This document shows positions 27,566 through 36,844 of a stretch of DNA of 64,000 nucleotides, piece by piece. A model generated the notes under the pieces. That model saw only the letters and a list, made by a program, of their open reading frames with translations, did no database searches and was not told where the DNA came from. Source of the stretch: UBA7455 sp026713185 (GTDB lineage: Bacteria; Pseudomonadota; Gammaproteobacteria; Pseudomonadales; Azotimanducaceae); the NCBI GenBank assembly GCA_963665785.1, contig OY762456.1, forward strand, positions 3,782,001 to 3,846,000, written 5' to 3'. Positions within the stretch are counted from its first letter, which is position 1, and every line of letters begins with the position of its first letter. The position numbers and the translations under genes were made by a program.

Positions 27566-28043
27566 GATATGAGTCACCTTGTATCGTTTCATTTCTGTCG
27601 CCTCTGATTTAGTCAAAAGCATTCCTGGTTACCAGACTTACTTCCCGTGGGAAGCAAGCGAACTACGTTAACAATCGATCAACCCGAGTGTATAGCTCTC
27701 TATAAATAGCTCTCTATAAACAAGTCTGGTTACCAGACTTACCCGTAACTTGAGCAAGCAATCGGCGTCAACGAAGGAGAGTCTATAGTCCCAAATATAC
27801 GGATGCAACCCCGAAAACACTTTTTTTTGCATTTTTTTGGCTTTATTCCGTACATAATCAGTGACTAACAGCCCCTACCTCACTAAAAAGTAAGATACAA
27901 CAAAAAAACCATTGATGGAAGATATTTTTTTTGAATCCAAACAATTTGTTAACTATTATCTCCGACGGCTGTTCTTCCGGCCAGTCCTGCTCACGTCAAT
28001 ACCCTTTATACCACGAAAACGGTGGTAAAAACCATGCTCCAGC
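27566..28043. promoter_or_regulatory. long upstream region with two palindromic sites
   Basis: AAGTCTGGTTACCAGACTT at 27722-27740 is a perfect palindrome, and its right part recurs at 27624-27640. Both lie upstream of the secreted-protein gene and resemble operators. AGCTCTCTATAAA is repeated at about 27695-27720. No coding frame is supported. Confidence 0.45.
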
Positions 28044-28053
28044 GTCACACGGT

Positions 28054-30120
28054 AGGGTTATTTCATGCTGGAACCTGAGCGCGGAGTCTGCGACAGCCCG
28101 ACGGACTGGGGATGGCCATTTTTGGGGTTGAACGGGTGGGGAACATGCGGGCTTGCGAAAGGCGGTCGGGCCTGTGGTCAATGCGCCGTTTTCCACTGTC
28201 GCTGGGATGCCGCGGGAGGCGCTTGGGCATGCTTGCGGTGGGCCGGCGGTACCTCAGTCCGGCAGGAGGATGGCGTCGAGGGCTTCCTTGCGCCGCATCA
28301 TGAAGTGCAAGTTGGCTTCGGGGACATGGTGGAAGCCGCGATGGAAAACGATGGCCAGCACGATGTTGTTGAGCGTGGCGTTGTTGGCGGGGCCATGGCG
28401 GGCGCGGATGCGGCTGGCGTCCTCGCCGAGACTCACGTCGCGCCGATAGTGGTTGCCGTTCTCGATTTGCCAGTGGCCGCGGTTCCAGGCGAGCAACCGT
28501 TCGGGGTCCGCCCGGTCCTCTGGAACGGAGGTGATGCCGAAAGCGGTTTCTTCACTGGTTTCGCCGGTTTTCAGGTCGGTGCGCTCGCGGGTGACGCGGA
28601 ACACTTGCTGAGCCTTGTCGAAGGCGAGCGTGCGCGGCGGTAGCGTTTGCACATCAATGCGTCGCGCGTCGATGCGCCCATGACCCTGCTCCGGTTCGGC
28701 GCCGTGATGCCGGACGGCCGCGGCGTTCCAGTCGAGGGTGGTGAGCGCCGCGAACGTCTCGGGGCAGTTGCCCTTGACGGCAAGCAGATAGTCGGCGCCG
28801 TGCGTCTCGATGATCGTCCGCTCGTTGTCTCGGGTGGTGTGCAGGGCGTCCAGGGTGATCAGGCAACCGCGCACATCGACATCCTCCAGCAGCGCCTGGG
28901 TCGCGGCGACCTCACCCCCCTCGTCGCGGCAGCAGCGGCTCGCGAGCGGGTGACCGGCGTGGCTCACCAGCGTTACCGTCTCGAAATGGGTGTCCTCGTT
29001 CGTATGGCGGTTGACGCCGCGGATGCGCTTGCCGTCCGCCGCCAGCGCCGGGATGGCCGCCGTCCCGGCGAACCGTGGCGCTGCCCACTTGCCGAGCACC
29101 GCCGCCAAGGCGTCCGGGTCGGTGTCCGCCACCACCCGACAGATCGTCGAGTCCGATGGCGCCACCCAGCGGCCCTCGGTCGGGTGGCGCCAAGCACCCA
29201 GCGCACGCAACGCCTCTTGGTCGAGCAGTTTCGCGAACCGTTCCGTCGCCGCCGGCCCACACAGCCCCGACAATCGCGCCAGGGCGCAAATGGCCAGCAC
29301 TGTCTCCAGCCTGTGCTTCCTGCCTTGGCCGCGGCGGCAGTCCGGCAGCGCCGCGAACAACTCCCGTAGCGAGCGTAACTCCTGGCGCGAGTACGTCACC
29401 TGTGTCGCATGACAGGACCACTCCGGGCAATCCACCGGGTCCGCCAAACGTGCCCGCGCATCCGCACGTAGTGGGCGCACGAACATCTCCTTGGGCACCT
29501 TGTGCGGGTCCGTGTAGGTGCCGTTGTGGCGTGCAAAGCCCTTGGTGCGGCCCACCCGCAGCCAGTTCGAGGCGTCGTAGGCACCGCCGTGGAAACGCGA
29601 CGGGTCCACGAAGGTCTCGGCCAACTCCAACGGATGCCCATGCGTCGCCTCCCAGTCCGCGCTCAAGCGCCGCCGGCTGCACCCCAGCACCCGCGAGGCC
29701 AGGTTCCTGGTCCCCGCCGCTACCGGCAGCATCAAAAACCGCGTGTTGTTGCCGATCAGGTGCAAGCGCCGGAACTGCACCGACCGGTGCCAGCCCAGCC
29801 AGCGATCCCGCGGTGCGCACTTGAACGCTCCCGATTGCCAGCCCAACAGCGCCAGCCAGTGCCCGCGCCACACCGCGACGTGACGCAGCCCGCGGCCCGC
29901 GAACTGCCGAAACCCCAGGTAGTGGTGCCGCGCCATGAGATCGTCCCATCGTCGGCGCTCGTCCGGGCGCGCCAGCCGCACTTCCACCTCGCCCACGACC
30001 AACTGAGTCTTGTCGAATCCATCTGCCATGCCCCTTTATACACAAACCGACACCGAAAAGCCAGCCCCCGCTGTCGCCATCCTGAAATCAACACCATGCG
30101 GCTAGCGTGAAATAGCCCTG
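28054..30120 (-). mobile_element. ISAs1-type insertion sequence with 10-bp target duplication (2067 bp)
   Basis: GTCACACGGT occurs at 28044-28053 and 30121-30130, immediately outside the imperfect inverted ends AGGGTTATTTCATGCT and AGGGCTATTTCACGCT. The interior is markedly more GC-rich than both flanks. Before insertion this was intergenic sequence between the secreted-protein gene and gspD. Confidence 0.85.
28254..30029 (-). CDS. DUF4338-ISAs1 fusion transposase (591 aa)
   Basis: Residues 1 to about 210 form a DUF4338 domain (ARHHYLGFRQFAGRGLRHVA, AETFVDPSRFHGGAYDASNW), the domain also found in the Druantia protein DruA. Residues about 215-591 are an ISAs1 transposase: N-terminal FAALPDCRRGQGRKHRLETV, first Asp in AADGKRIRG, second in CLITLDALHTT, Glu in NRGHWQIENGNHYRRDVSL. 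The frame is intact and probably active. DUF4338 may serve target or end recognition; that is inference. Confidence 0.8.
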   Translation of the reverse strand: MADGFDKTQLVVGEVEVRLARPDERRRWDDLMARHHYLGFRQFAGRGLRHVAVWRGHWLALLGWQSGAFKCAPRDRWLGWHRSVQFRRLHLIGNNTRFLMLPVAAGTRNLASRVLGCSRRRLSADWEATHGHPLELAETFVDPSRFHGGAYDASNWLRVGRTKGFARHNGTYTDPHKVPKEMFVRPLRADARARLADPVDCPEWSCHATQVTYSRQELRSLRELFAALPDCRRGQGRKHRLETVLAICALARLSGLCGPAATERFAKLLDQEALRALGAWRHPTEGRWVAPSDSTICRVVADTDPDALAAVLGKWAAPRFAGTAAIPALAADGKRIRGVNRHTNEDTHFETVTLVSHAGHPLASRCCRDEGGEVAATQALLEDVDVRGCLITLDALHTTRDNERTIIETHGADYLLAVKGNCPETFAALTTLDWNAAAVRHHGAEPEQGHGRIDARRIDVQTLPPRTLAFDKAQQVFRVTRERTDLKTGETSEETAFGITSVPEDRADPERLLAWNRGHWQIENGNHYRRDVSLGEDASRIRARHGPANNATLNNIVLAIVFHRGFHHVPEANLHFMMRRKEALDAILLPD

Positions 30121-30187
30121 GTCACACGGTGTCAGCAGGGTTTTGAATTCCATTTACTCAGGGCAGTTCAGCATTCAAAATGGAGGT

Positions 30188-32206
30188 TCAGTAAAGATCG
30201 TCGGGATCCAGCAGGTCCAGATCATCACGCATTCTTTGGTTGAAGTCATTGGTTTCGCCTTCGTCGACAATATACGCCTGGATCATCAGAATGAGTTCAC
30301 TGCGCGTATTCAGCTTTCCCGATGAGCGGAACAGTGCACCCAGTCCCGGGATGCTGCCCAATACGGGGATTCTGTTGTCACCCTCGTTTTCGGAATTGGA
30401 GACCAGCCCACCGATCACCACCGCGCCGCCGTCACTCAGCGTGAGCGAGGTCTGCACCGAACGGTTGAATATCGACGGACTGTTGACACTGGGTCCGGCT
30501 TCCACGGCTTCGCTGACCACCTGGCTCAGGTTCAGATCCACCCTGTTCCCGGAATGCACTATTGGCTCCACCTGCAACAGCACCCCTGTTTTCCGGTACT
30601 GTATGGACTGCAGTACCGGGGCATTCAAGGCATCGGTACTCTGACCCTGACTGGTAATGATTGGCACTTCCTCACCCACATCAATCTGAGCGCTTTCGCC
30701 GCTTTTCACCAGTATCCGGGGTTCCGACAGAATCGAGACCCGCTTGTCCTGGGCCAGGGCGTTCAGGGCAAAGCGCACCTGGCCGCTGTTGTTGAGCGTA
30801 TAGGTAAACCCGGTTCCGCCCAGCGCCAAATCCTGTCTGCCGACCTGACCGAAATCTCCCGCCCGGCCTTTGAACAGCCATTCGATGCCCACATCGGTGT
30901 CGTTGGTCAGCGTTACGGAGGCGATGAGTACCTGTATCTGCACCAGTCTGGCGGGGCGGTCCATGGCGGCGATGATGGGTAACAGACCTTCCCAGTTCTT
31001 GGACTCACCGGTGAAGATGAGCCCGTTTCGATTCCTGTCTACGATAACGTTGCCCCCATCGCTGGTGTTTTCATCGACTGTCTTGTTGATGTTTACTTCG
31101 TTGAGCACCTCTGCGAGATCTTCCGCACTGGTGTTTCTCACCTGGTAATAGAACAGACCACTGGAGGCACTGGCCTTCCCCGGCTTGTCCAGGTCCATGG
31201 CCCATGTCTTGACATGCTCCAGGACGTCCTGGTCCCCCGCAAATACGACCACTGAGTTGGTCTGTCTGATAGGCAGAATCACTATTGCACCCCGTATCGG
31301 TGTCCGACTGGCGCCATATCCCTGTGCTGTAAGCATGTCGATGAGTTGTGAAGCCAGTGTTTCCGCATCCAGTATGGCGGGGGTTATACGAACGCTGTAC
31401 CGGCCCCGCATATTCGGCTTATCCAGCAGCTCCACGGCGTTGATCGCCTGTCTGATGACTCTGGCGGGGCCCTGGAGGACCAGGGCATTGCGTTCGATGT
31501 CTTCCGTTACACGCAGGTCCATACCCTGGAAGGTTCTCTTCAGCCAGAGGGCGACACTGGTGTTATTGACCGACCTGAGGGGAACTATCTGGATAATCGG
31601 TCGATGACTGGCCGGTACTTCCGGCAAGGTCCTGCCACTGATCAGCAACGGGGGTTCCCCGGATGCTGCATTATTGCTGAGAACAAAGCGGAGAACGTCA
31701 CCCTGGTACTCCACACCGACGCCATAATTCTGTAATACCTGCAGGGCAATGCCGAATAATTCATAGCCGGTTTTGGTTTCCTCCGCCCTCAGGGTCACCA
31801 GGTCTGTCCGCTCACTGATGGAGGCATCGATCTCAAAGGACAGCGACAGGAGATTGCCGAATACTTCATTGATGAAGACAGGAATCGCCAGGTCTTTGAA
31901 GTTGACTTCAATCTCTCCCCCCTTCAGGTGGGTCTTGAGATGCGCCTCCAGATTATCCACGGTCAGGTCTGCGGTGGAATAGTCCGACGCCTTCAGCCCT
32001 GACGATGGGGTTTCACTGAATGCCGTGCCACTTTCATGTCCTGCCTGTTCAGGATTGAGCAATTCAGGTTCCGGGGATGAAGGCCCTCCGGGCGGGGTTG
32101 TCGCTACCCGTGCGGCCGCGGAGGTTCCGGCTTTATCAGCTTCCGGCACTGTCTGGCAGGCCGCCAGGGACAACGTCAATAGCAGGATATGCAGTGTTCT
32201 GTTCAC
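30188..32206 (-). CDS. gspD: T2SS outer-membrane secretin GspD (672 aa)
   Basis: GspD forms the multimeric outer-membrane channel. A lipoprotein signal with lipobox LAAC (LLLTLSLAACQ) is unusual for GspD and suggests self-piloting. N-domains include VPLRSVNNTSVALWLKRTFQ; the C-terminal secretin domain has VGEEVPIITSQ, GVLLQVEPIV and GGLVSNSENEGDNRIPVLG. Its ATG overlaps the gspC stop by 4 bp. It is the last gene of the minus-strand operon, and the ISAs1 element sits 67 bp downstream of its stop. Confidence 0.9.
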   Translation of the reverse strand: MNRTLHILLLTLSLAACQTVPEADKAGTSAAARVATTPPGGPSSPEPELLNPEQAGHESGTAFSETPSSGLKASDYSTADLTVDNLEAHLKTHLKGGEIEVNFKDLAIPVFINEVFGNLLSLSFEIDASISERTDLVTLRAEETKTGYELFGIALQVLQNYGVGVEYQGDVLRFVLSNNAASGEPPLLISGRTLPEVPASHRPIIQIVPLRSVNNTSVALWLKRTFQGMDLRVTEDIERNALVLQGPARVIRQAINAVELLDKPNMRGRYSVRITPAILDAETLASQLIDMLTAQGYGASRTPIRGAIVILPIRQTNSVVVFAGDQDVLEHVKTWAMDLDKPGKASASSGLFYYQVRNTSAEDLAEVLNEVNINKTVDENTSDGGNVIVDRNRNGLIFTGESKNWEGLLPIIAAMDRPARLVQIQVLIASVTLTNDTDVGIEWLFKGRAGDFGQVGRQDLALGGTGFTYTLNNSGQVRFALNALAQDKRVSILSEPRILVKSGESAQIDVGEEVPIITSQGQSTDALNAPVLQSIQYRKTGVLLQVEPIVHSGNRVDLNLSQVVSEAVEAGPSVNSPSIFNRSVQTSLTLSDGGAVVIGGLVSNSENEGDNRIPVLGSIPGLGALFRSSGKLNTRSELILMIQAYIVDEGETNDFNQRMRDDLDLLDPDDLY

Positions 32207-32766
32207 GGTGAACTCCTATCGTTCATGTTATGACCCGGCGGGTCTTGTGGCGTTGGTGTTGTAGTGACTTCCGGCGGCGGGTATAACTCTACCCGGCGGC
32301 GGCCGTCTCTCCCTTCGACTACCAGGTGCGAATCCCCAAGACCAACCATGCGGCCATCATCACCGATGCTGTCTCCGATCTGAAATTGCCGGACTTCGGC
32401 GGTTTCCATTTCTATCAGTGCATATTGCTGACCACTTTGTTGCACGATGCCGACGAAGCGGTAATAGCCACCGCCCAGGGTAAACGCTCCTGGTGCTTCC
32501 ATGGCGTCAGTTTCGGTTGTGTCATCCTCTTCCTCAACCTCTGGCGGGGCAACAACCGGCAGCAGCAACGATCCGTTAACCTGTTCCAGCAATGCAGCCG
32601 TGTTCTGCTGGTTCATGGTGACCTGCCGCCAGCCAATGGCATCTGTTTCATTTTCAACGGCGCCTTTCATGGGGACCAGCAGAAAACTGCCCAGGAGGCC
32701 CAGCCCCGCTGCCGCAAGAAACCAGATGCGCCAGCGCAGCAACTCTGAATAAAGGTTGAATATCAT
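32203..32766 (-). CDS. gspC: GspC-like inner-membrane T2SS protein (187 aa)
   Basis: One membrane helix (about residues 14-30, IWFLAAAGLGLLGSFLLV), an acidic linker, then a homology-region-like fold (GYYRFVGIVQQSGQQYALIE, FQIGDSIGDDGRMVGLGDSH) ending in Pro/Thr-rich residues. Position between gspM and gspD and this fold suggest it links the inner-membrane platform to the secretin. It is short for GspC and lacks a PDZ domain, so GspB/PilP-like is an alternative. Confidence 0.7.
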   Translation of the reverse strand: MIFNLYSELLRWRIWFLAAAGLGLLGSFLLVPMKGAVENETDAIGWRQVTMNQQNTAALLEQVNGSLLLPVVAPPEVEEEDDTTETDAMEAPGAFTLGGGYYRFVGIVQQSGQQYALIEMETAEVRQFQIGDSIGDDGRMVGLGDSHLVVEGRDGRRRVELYPPPEVTTTPTPQDPPGHNMNDRSSP

Positions 32767-33332
32767 GGCGTGATCCCATAAGCCCTGAGGCTGATATCCA
32801 CTCTTTTATTGCCGTAATTGAACGAAACCTGTTCCTGTACCAGAAGATGCGGTGAAGACTCCAATGCCTCGATCAGGTCCAGCATTTTATTATCCTCAAA
32901 TGCCGCCCGAATCCTGGCTCGAATCACCCTGCCACCCCGAGGACTGGTCAGCGGCTGTGCCGAGCCTACCTGGATATTCATGCTGGTCAGACCTGATTCA
33001 TCCATCATGCGGCGCAGCGCCGTCTGTAATTCGGCCACCAGGAGACCGTCGCTGGGGGCAGACCACAGTTGCGCCTGCAGGCGCTCCCGGTCCTGTTGCG
33101 CCAGTGACAACCGCTGCCGCCACACCTGTTCCTCTTCTATCTGGCCGAGGTCATGGAGGGTATCCACATATTGCTGCCTGTCCAGACGAAACGCACGATT
33201 CTGATCAGACATCACCAGCAACAGCCAGATGACTGCCAGCAACAGAATGATCAGAACGCCCCAGCGAAGCCGGTTGTTCTGTTCCAGCTCTTCCAGTATC
33301 CGGTCAAAATGTCGGCTCAGTTCAGCCAGCAC
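32763..33332 (-). CDS. gspM: T2SS assembly-platform protein GspM-like (189 aa)
   Basis: I start at GTG 33332, which follows GGAGGGG and overlaps the gspL stop; the longer open frame to 33437 is gspL sequence. A short cytosolic N-terminus (LSRHFDRILEELEQNNRLRW) is followed by one membrane helix (about GVLIILLLAVIWLLLVM), coiled coil, and a periplasmic ferredoxin-like domain ending YGNKRVDISLRAYGITP. It partners GspL. Confidence 0.75.
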   Translation of the reverse strand: MLAELSRHFDRILEELEQNNRLRWGVLIILLLAVIWLLLVMSDQNRAFRLDRQQYVDTLHDLGQIEEEQVWRQRLSLAQQDRERLQAQLWSAPSDGLLVAELQTALRRMMDESGLTSMNIQVGSAQPLTSPRGGRVIRARIRAAFEDNKMLDLIEALESSPHLLVQEQVSFNYGNKRVDISLRAYGITP

Positions 33333-34644
33333 TGTCGCCCCTCCCGACCCGCAGTGTAATTTCCACCCGCCTTTGACGATCCAGAGGTTGCACTGCAATA
33401 TCACTAAAGCCTGAAACAGCCTCCAGCCGTGATACATACTGGCGCAGGTCCGGACTTTCGTCCCTGAGCAAAATTTTCAGTTCCCCATCCCTGAATTCCC
33501 ATGAGAAAACGGGTCCGGCGCCGGGTGGAAGACTTTCTGCGACCTTTGCCAGCGTCTCAATCTGGCTGATGCCGGACAAACCGGCAATGGCGAGATTTTC
33601 TCCATGCAGCCGGTAAACCTGGTCACGCACCGCGATCACTTCCTGATGTCTGGCTGTCAGCTCCTCGACCTCCGCCGCCAGAAAATACCTGTCCAGGGCA
33701 TTCCGACCCATGGTTACCACCTCAAAACTCAGGATGCAGCAAAGTACCAGACATATTGCGACGATGATCCCCGTCTCTCTGGCACGCAGGGCATCGTATC
33801 CGCCCGCTGTTCTGGGTGTGTGTCCGATAACCGGCAACGCTCTGGCAGTATCCTGGTCAGGTGTTTGTCCGTTTATCGTTTCGTTAAGGGTTTGTCCGTT
33901 TATGGAGATGGCACTGGCAGCATCGGAATTCTCCGAATAGTCGGCAGGCTCTGTCGCACGCAGGAAATGTTGCCATGCCGTGTGCCCGGGGAGGGATTCC
34001 CACCATGAATCCATCAACAGTTGACCGTCCCGCCACTGCTGGACCATGAAGCCACGCTGACATTGATACAGCGTCAGCCCTTCCTCTGCCCGGGTAAACG
34101 CGGATTCGACAACTATTTCTCTTGTTGATGTCTGCTGGACGGCTCTTGTTGATATCTGCTGGACGGCTCTTGTTGATGTCTGCTGGGCGGCTCTTGTTGA
34201 TGTCTGCTGGGCGGCTCTTGTTGATGTCTGCTGGGCGGCCAGTTCGGCGCGCTTCTTTTCATTCCACAGCCAAATCCGGGCGACACCCGATTGCCACTCC
34301 ACCCTGTAACCGAAGTCGGCAAATGGAGACAGCACCGGTAATTGCAATTTCAGCGCCGCGTCCCGCCTTGAGACAGGGACGTGCTGCAGGTCGATGCTGC
34401 GGAATACGCAGCAGTCGCGGCCAACGACCCAGACACTCTGCTGTCCGGGGGTTTGAACCACCGTCACCCCTGTATCCGTCTGCAGGTAGCAACTGCCGGA
34501 GTAGAGGCGACGGCGAATCGATTGCCACCATTCTTTAGGCAGCGATTGCAGCGACGCCTTACCGGGCGCTTTCTCTGCATCAGGCTTTGGCTCTGCATCA
34601 GGCTTTGGCTTTGGCAATTTTATCTTCAGCTTGTTTGTCGGCAT
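33322..34644 (-). CDS. gspL: T2SS platform protein GspL with tandem-repeat insertion (440 aa)
   Basis: An actin-like cytosolic region (from about residue 45), a membrane helix at about 295-315 (TGIIVAICLVLCCILSFEVV) and a periplasmic domain fit GspL, which couples the ATPase GspE to the pseudopilus. Unusual: five 8-residue units A-Q-Q-T-S-T-R-A (nt 34121-34240), a Pro/Lys-rich N-terminus, and low-complexity INGQTPDQ/VIGHTP segments before the helix. The latter are encoded by GTTTGTCCG(T/A)TA motifs, like the intergenic repeats elsewhere. Confidence 0.8.
   Translation of the reverse strand: MPTNKLKIKLPKPKPDAEPKPDAEKAPGKASLQSLPKEWWQSIRRRLYSGSCYLQTDTGVTVVQTPGQQSVWVVGRDCCVFRSIDLQHVPVSRRDAALKLQLPVLSPFADFGYRVEWQSGVARIWLWNEKKRAELAAQQTSTRAAQQTSTRAAQQTSTRAVQQISTRAVQQTSTREIVVESAFTRAEEGLTLYQCQRGFMVQQWRDGQLLMDSWWESLPGHTAWQHFLRATEPADYSENSDAASAISINGQTLNETINGQTPDQDTARALPVIGHTPRTAGGYDALRARETGIIVAICLVLCCILSFEVVTMGRNALDRYFLAAEVEELTARHQEVIAVRDQVYRLHGENLAIAGLSGISQIETLAKVAESLPPGAGPVFSWEFRDGELKILLRDESPDLRQYVSRLEAVSGFSDIAVQPLDRQRRVEITLRVGRGDSAG
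34121..34240. repeat. 24-bp coding tandem repeat in gspL (5 units)
   Basis: Five consecutive units based on CTTGTTGATGTCTGCTGG plus six bases, with few substitutions. Unit length divisible by 3 keeps the frame. Confidence 0.85.
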
Positions 34645-34650
34645 TGTCTT

Positions 34651-36249
34651 TTATTCTTCTGGCAGCCACTGCCGGAGTAGAGGCGATGGCGGATCGATTG
34701 CCACTGTCTTCCGGTTCTGTGCAACTGTTGTTTCAGTGACATCCCGGGCAATTTCCGAGAATCCGGCGCTATCGTTTATGGCATTGAAATTTCCGGTTTT
34801 GGCGCCTTCTGCAAAGTCATTGGCGGCAAAGTCATTGGCGGCAAAGTCATTGGCGCCGAATCCGGCAAAGTCTGATTCATGTGGGTCTTCTGCCGGATTT
34901 TCCAGACCATCAGGCGGTTCGATTTTCATTCGATAGCCAATTTCCCAGGGCGCCAGAGGTGAATTCGGCGTCAGTGATATCCCGACCCAGGTCTGGTTTG
35001 TTTTCTTGTTCCGGGAGTCTTCGTTGTTCAGGTTTGTGTCCCCGTATGTGTCGTACTGCAGGTGTGTGTCCTCTAATTGCCGGGGGTCATCGTTCTGCAG
35101 GTGTGTGTCCCCGTATGTGTCGTTTTGTAAGTATGTGTCCTCGTATTGGGTATCCCGGTATTGGGCATCCTCATTCTGACTGTCTTCGTACTCAAGGTGT
35201 GTGTCCTTGTTCCACAGAGTCAGACGGAAGTGCCGCGTAGGCACAAGGACAGCATACCCGGGTCGCATCTGGATGCCTGTTTTCCGGGAAAACTCTGACA
35301 AGTCAGTGATTGCTTTCTCGTTTCGTTGATTCACAATTTCCGCCGCAGTCTGTTCATCCAGCCTCAGCACTGTCTGCATCCCGGTTTGCGTCATCGTATT
35401 CGGGTTCTGCCGGTCGGCAACGTATATCGTCACTTCCTCCAGAAACCGGTACAAATCATGGCGCGCAAATGCGTCATCCCAGGTGGCTACATTCAACAGT
35501 TGCATCGGACTTGACAGAAACCTGTTGGTCGGCGGCGCCGCGCCTGGCTCCTGGTAAGTCTCCTTTTCTCCACCATCGACACCGCTCACATCATCCTGAT
35601 CGATATAGTCACGTAACATACCCAGCATCCTGACTCTGGCAGGTCTGTCTATACCCTGACGCCAAAGCAACCGATCCAGAGTCGTCGAATTTTCAATCCT
35701 CAAACTTATCAGACTACCCGTGTCCTGGAGATTGAAATGCGTTGAAGTGAAGGCTTTATAAGGTGTTCCGTTGAGTTTTATTTCCCCGCCTCTTATCCAG
35801 TATGGATCATAGTTAAAGGGGTCCAGTTCATCCAGACCCGATCCCGGTTCATGAGGGTCCACCGTCAACCCGGCATAACTGACGGGACGGGTGGCCAACA
35901 TATACAGGATCGTGGATTCGGCTGCCTGCTGTTCCAGCATATTGGTTCTATCCTGCTGCAAAGCCAGAGTCCTGTCCTTGATCACGGCCACTTCAGCAGC
36001 AAAGAATCCGACAAAAATCGTGAGAACCACCAGCACTGCCAAAGTGCCGGGAAGTACGAATCCAGACTGGCTCTCAATGGAAACCCGCTGAGGGCTCTTA
36101 TTGGAGACCCGCTGAAGGCTCTTTATGGAAACCCGCTGAGGGCTCTTTATGGAAACCCGCTGAGGGCTCTTTATGGAAACCCGCTGAGGGCTCTTTATGG
36201 AAACCCGCTGAGGGCTCTTTATGGAATTAAAGTAAGTCACGGAAGTCAT
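34651..36249 (-). CDS. gspK: T2SS minor pseudopilin GspK with repeat-expanded leader (532 aa)
   Basis: The prepilin site is SG|FVLPGTLAVLVVLTIFVGF, but about 59 residues precede it, mostly six copies of I-K-S-P-Q-R-V-S; ordinary leaders have 6-10 residues. The periplasmic domain carries Asp/Glu-rich DTHLQ/DTYGDTHL repeats (nt 35025-35210) and N-D-F-A-A units (nt about 34810-34865). GspK caps the pseudopilus tip with GspI and GspJ. It overlaps the gspJ end by 23 bp; an internal start closer to the cleavage site cannot be excluded. Confidence 0.8.
   Translation of the reverse strand: MTSVTYFNSIKSPQRVSIKSPQRVSIKSPQRVSIKSPQRVSIKSLQRVSNKSPQRVSIESQSGFVLPGTLAVLVVLTIFVGFFAAEVAVIKDRTLALQQDRTNMLEQQAAESTILYMLATRPVSYAGLTVDPHEPGSGLDELDPFNYDPYWIRGGEIKLNGTPYKAFTSTHFNLQDTGSLISLRIENSTTLDRLLWRQGIDRPARVRMLGMLRDYIDQDDVSGVDGGEKETYQEPGAAPPTNRFLSSPMQLLNVATWDDAFARHDLYRFLEEVTIYVADRQNPNTMTQTGMQTVLRLDEQTAAEIVNQRNEKAITDLSEFSRKTGIQMRPGYAVLVPTRHFRLTLWNKDTHLEYEDSQNEDAQYRDTQYEDTYLQNDTYGDTHLQNDDPRQLEDTHLQYDTYGDTNLNNEDSRNKKTNQTWVGISLTPNSPLAPWEIGYRMKIEPPDGLENPAEDPHESDFAGFGANDFAANDFAANDFAEGAKTGNFNAINDSAGFSEIARDVTETTVAQNRKTVAIDPPSPLLRQWLPEE
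35025..35210. repeat. GTGTGTCC-type repeat within gspK coding sequence
   Basis: GTGTGTCC or a one-base variant occurs about six times here, including three copies of GGTGTGTGTCC, spaced by GTATGTGTCGT variants. On the minus strand they encode D-T-H-L. The same word dominates the non-coding Rpn tails 10-30 kb away. Confidence 0.65.
36079..36222. repeat. 24-bp coding tandem repeat in the gspK leader (6 units)
   Basis: Six units of GGAAACCCGCTGAGGGCTCT plus TTAT run head to tail; the first two carry two to four substitutions and the last four are identical, which suggests recent expansion. Confidence 0.9.
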
Positions 36250-36844
36250 ATACGCCGGTGCGCCGCACCTGTACGGCCGAGAGCATCTGGTATTCGTCGG
36301 CGCCGGTCTGTATTTTCAAGAGGATGCGAAACGGCGATACTCCTGGCGGAACACCGGGTAAGGGCCATTTTTCTGCCCAGTCGCCGTTGCGCGGCCGGTA
36401 GGAAAATTCCACCTTGTTTGCGGGCCATTGATACATCTTTACCGGTGGTGCATCTGCTTCCTGATACCATATCCCGACCGTGTCACCCTCCTCCTGTAAT
36501 GACCAGCTAAACCGGGTCGGCACACCGGAGGGTCCGAATATCGGGAACAGGGTATATCCTGTCATTGACTCTTTGGCGCCATGGAAACCGGCCTCTGCAT
36601 CCAGAGAGGCCACAATGCCGGCCGTGCTGTTCTGATACCAGCGCTGAAACAGGCGGGAGCGAAACGCCTCCCTCTCCATGGATGCGGTGCGCTCAAAACC
36701 AGAAGTCAGGAAGCCGGTAAACTGCAGGAGCAGCGTAGAGATAAGGCTGACCAGGGCAAAAACAACCAGCATCTCGAGCAGGGTGATACCCGCCTGGTTC
36801 CCGCCATTCCATTGTTTATCATGCACTTTATTTTCACGAACCAC
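36227..36844 (-). CDS. gspJ: T2SS minor pseudopilin GspJ (205 aa)
   Basis: The prepilin motif QAG|ITLLEMLVVFALVSLISTL has the conserved Glu5, with a 19-residue leader. The globular domain has the GspJ order of strands (FRSRLFQRWYQNSTAGIVAS, TGYTLFPIFGPSGVPTRFSW). It overlaps gspI by 11 bp and gspK by 23 bp, so E to D is one coupled operon. Confidence 0.8.
   Translation of the reverse strand: MVRENKVHDKQWNGGNQAGITLLEMLVVFALVSLISTLLLQFTGFLTSGFERTASMEREAFRSRLFQRWYQNSTAGIVASLDAEAGFHGAKESMTGYTLFPIFGPSGVPTRFSWSLQEEGDTVGIWYQEADAPPVKMYQWPANKVEFSYRPRNGDWAEKWPLPGVPPGVSPFRILLKIQTGADEYQMLSAVQVRRTGVYDFRDLL

Noticed and set aside
28912..30045. 377-aa frame opposite in phase within the ISAs1 element
   Set aside because: Shadow of the real transposase in GC-rich DNA, with Gly/Ala/Arg-rich low complexity.
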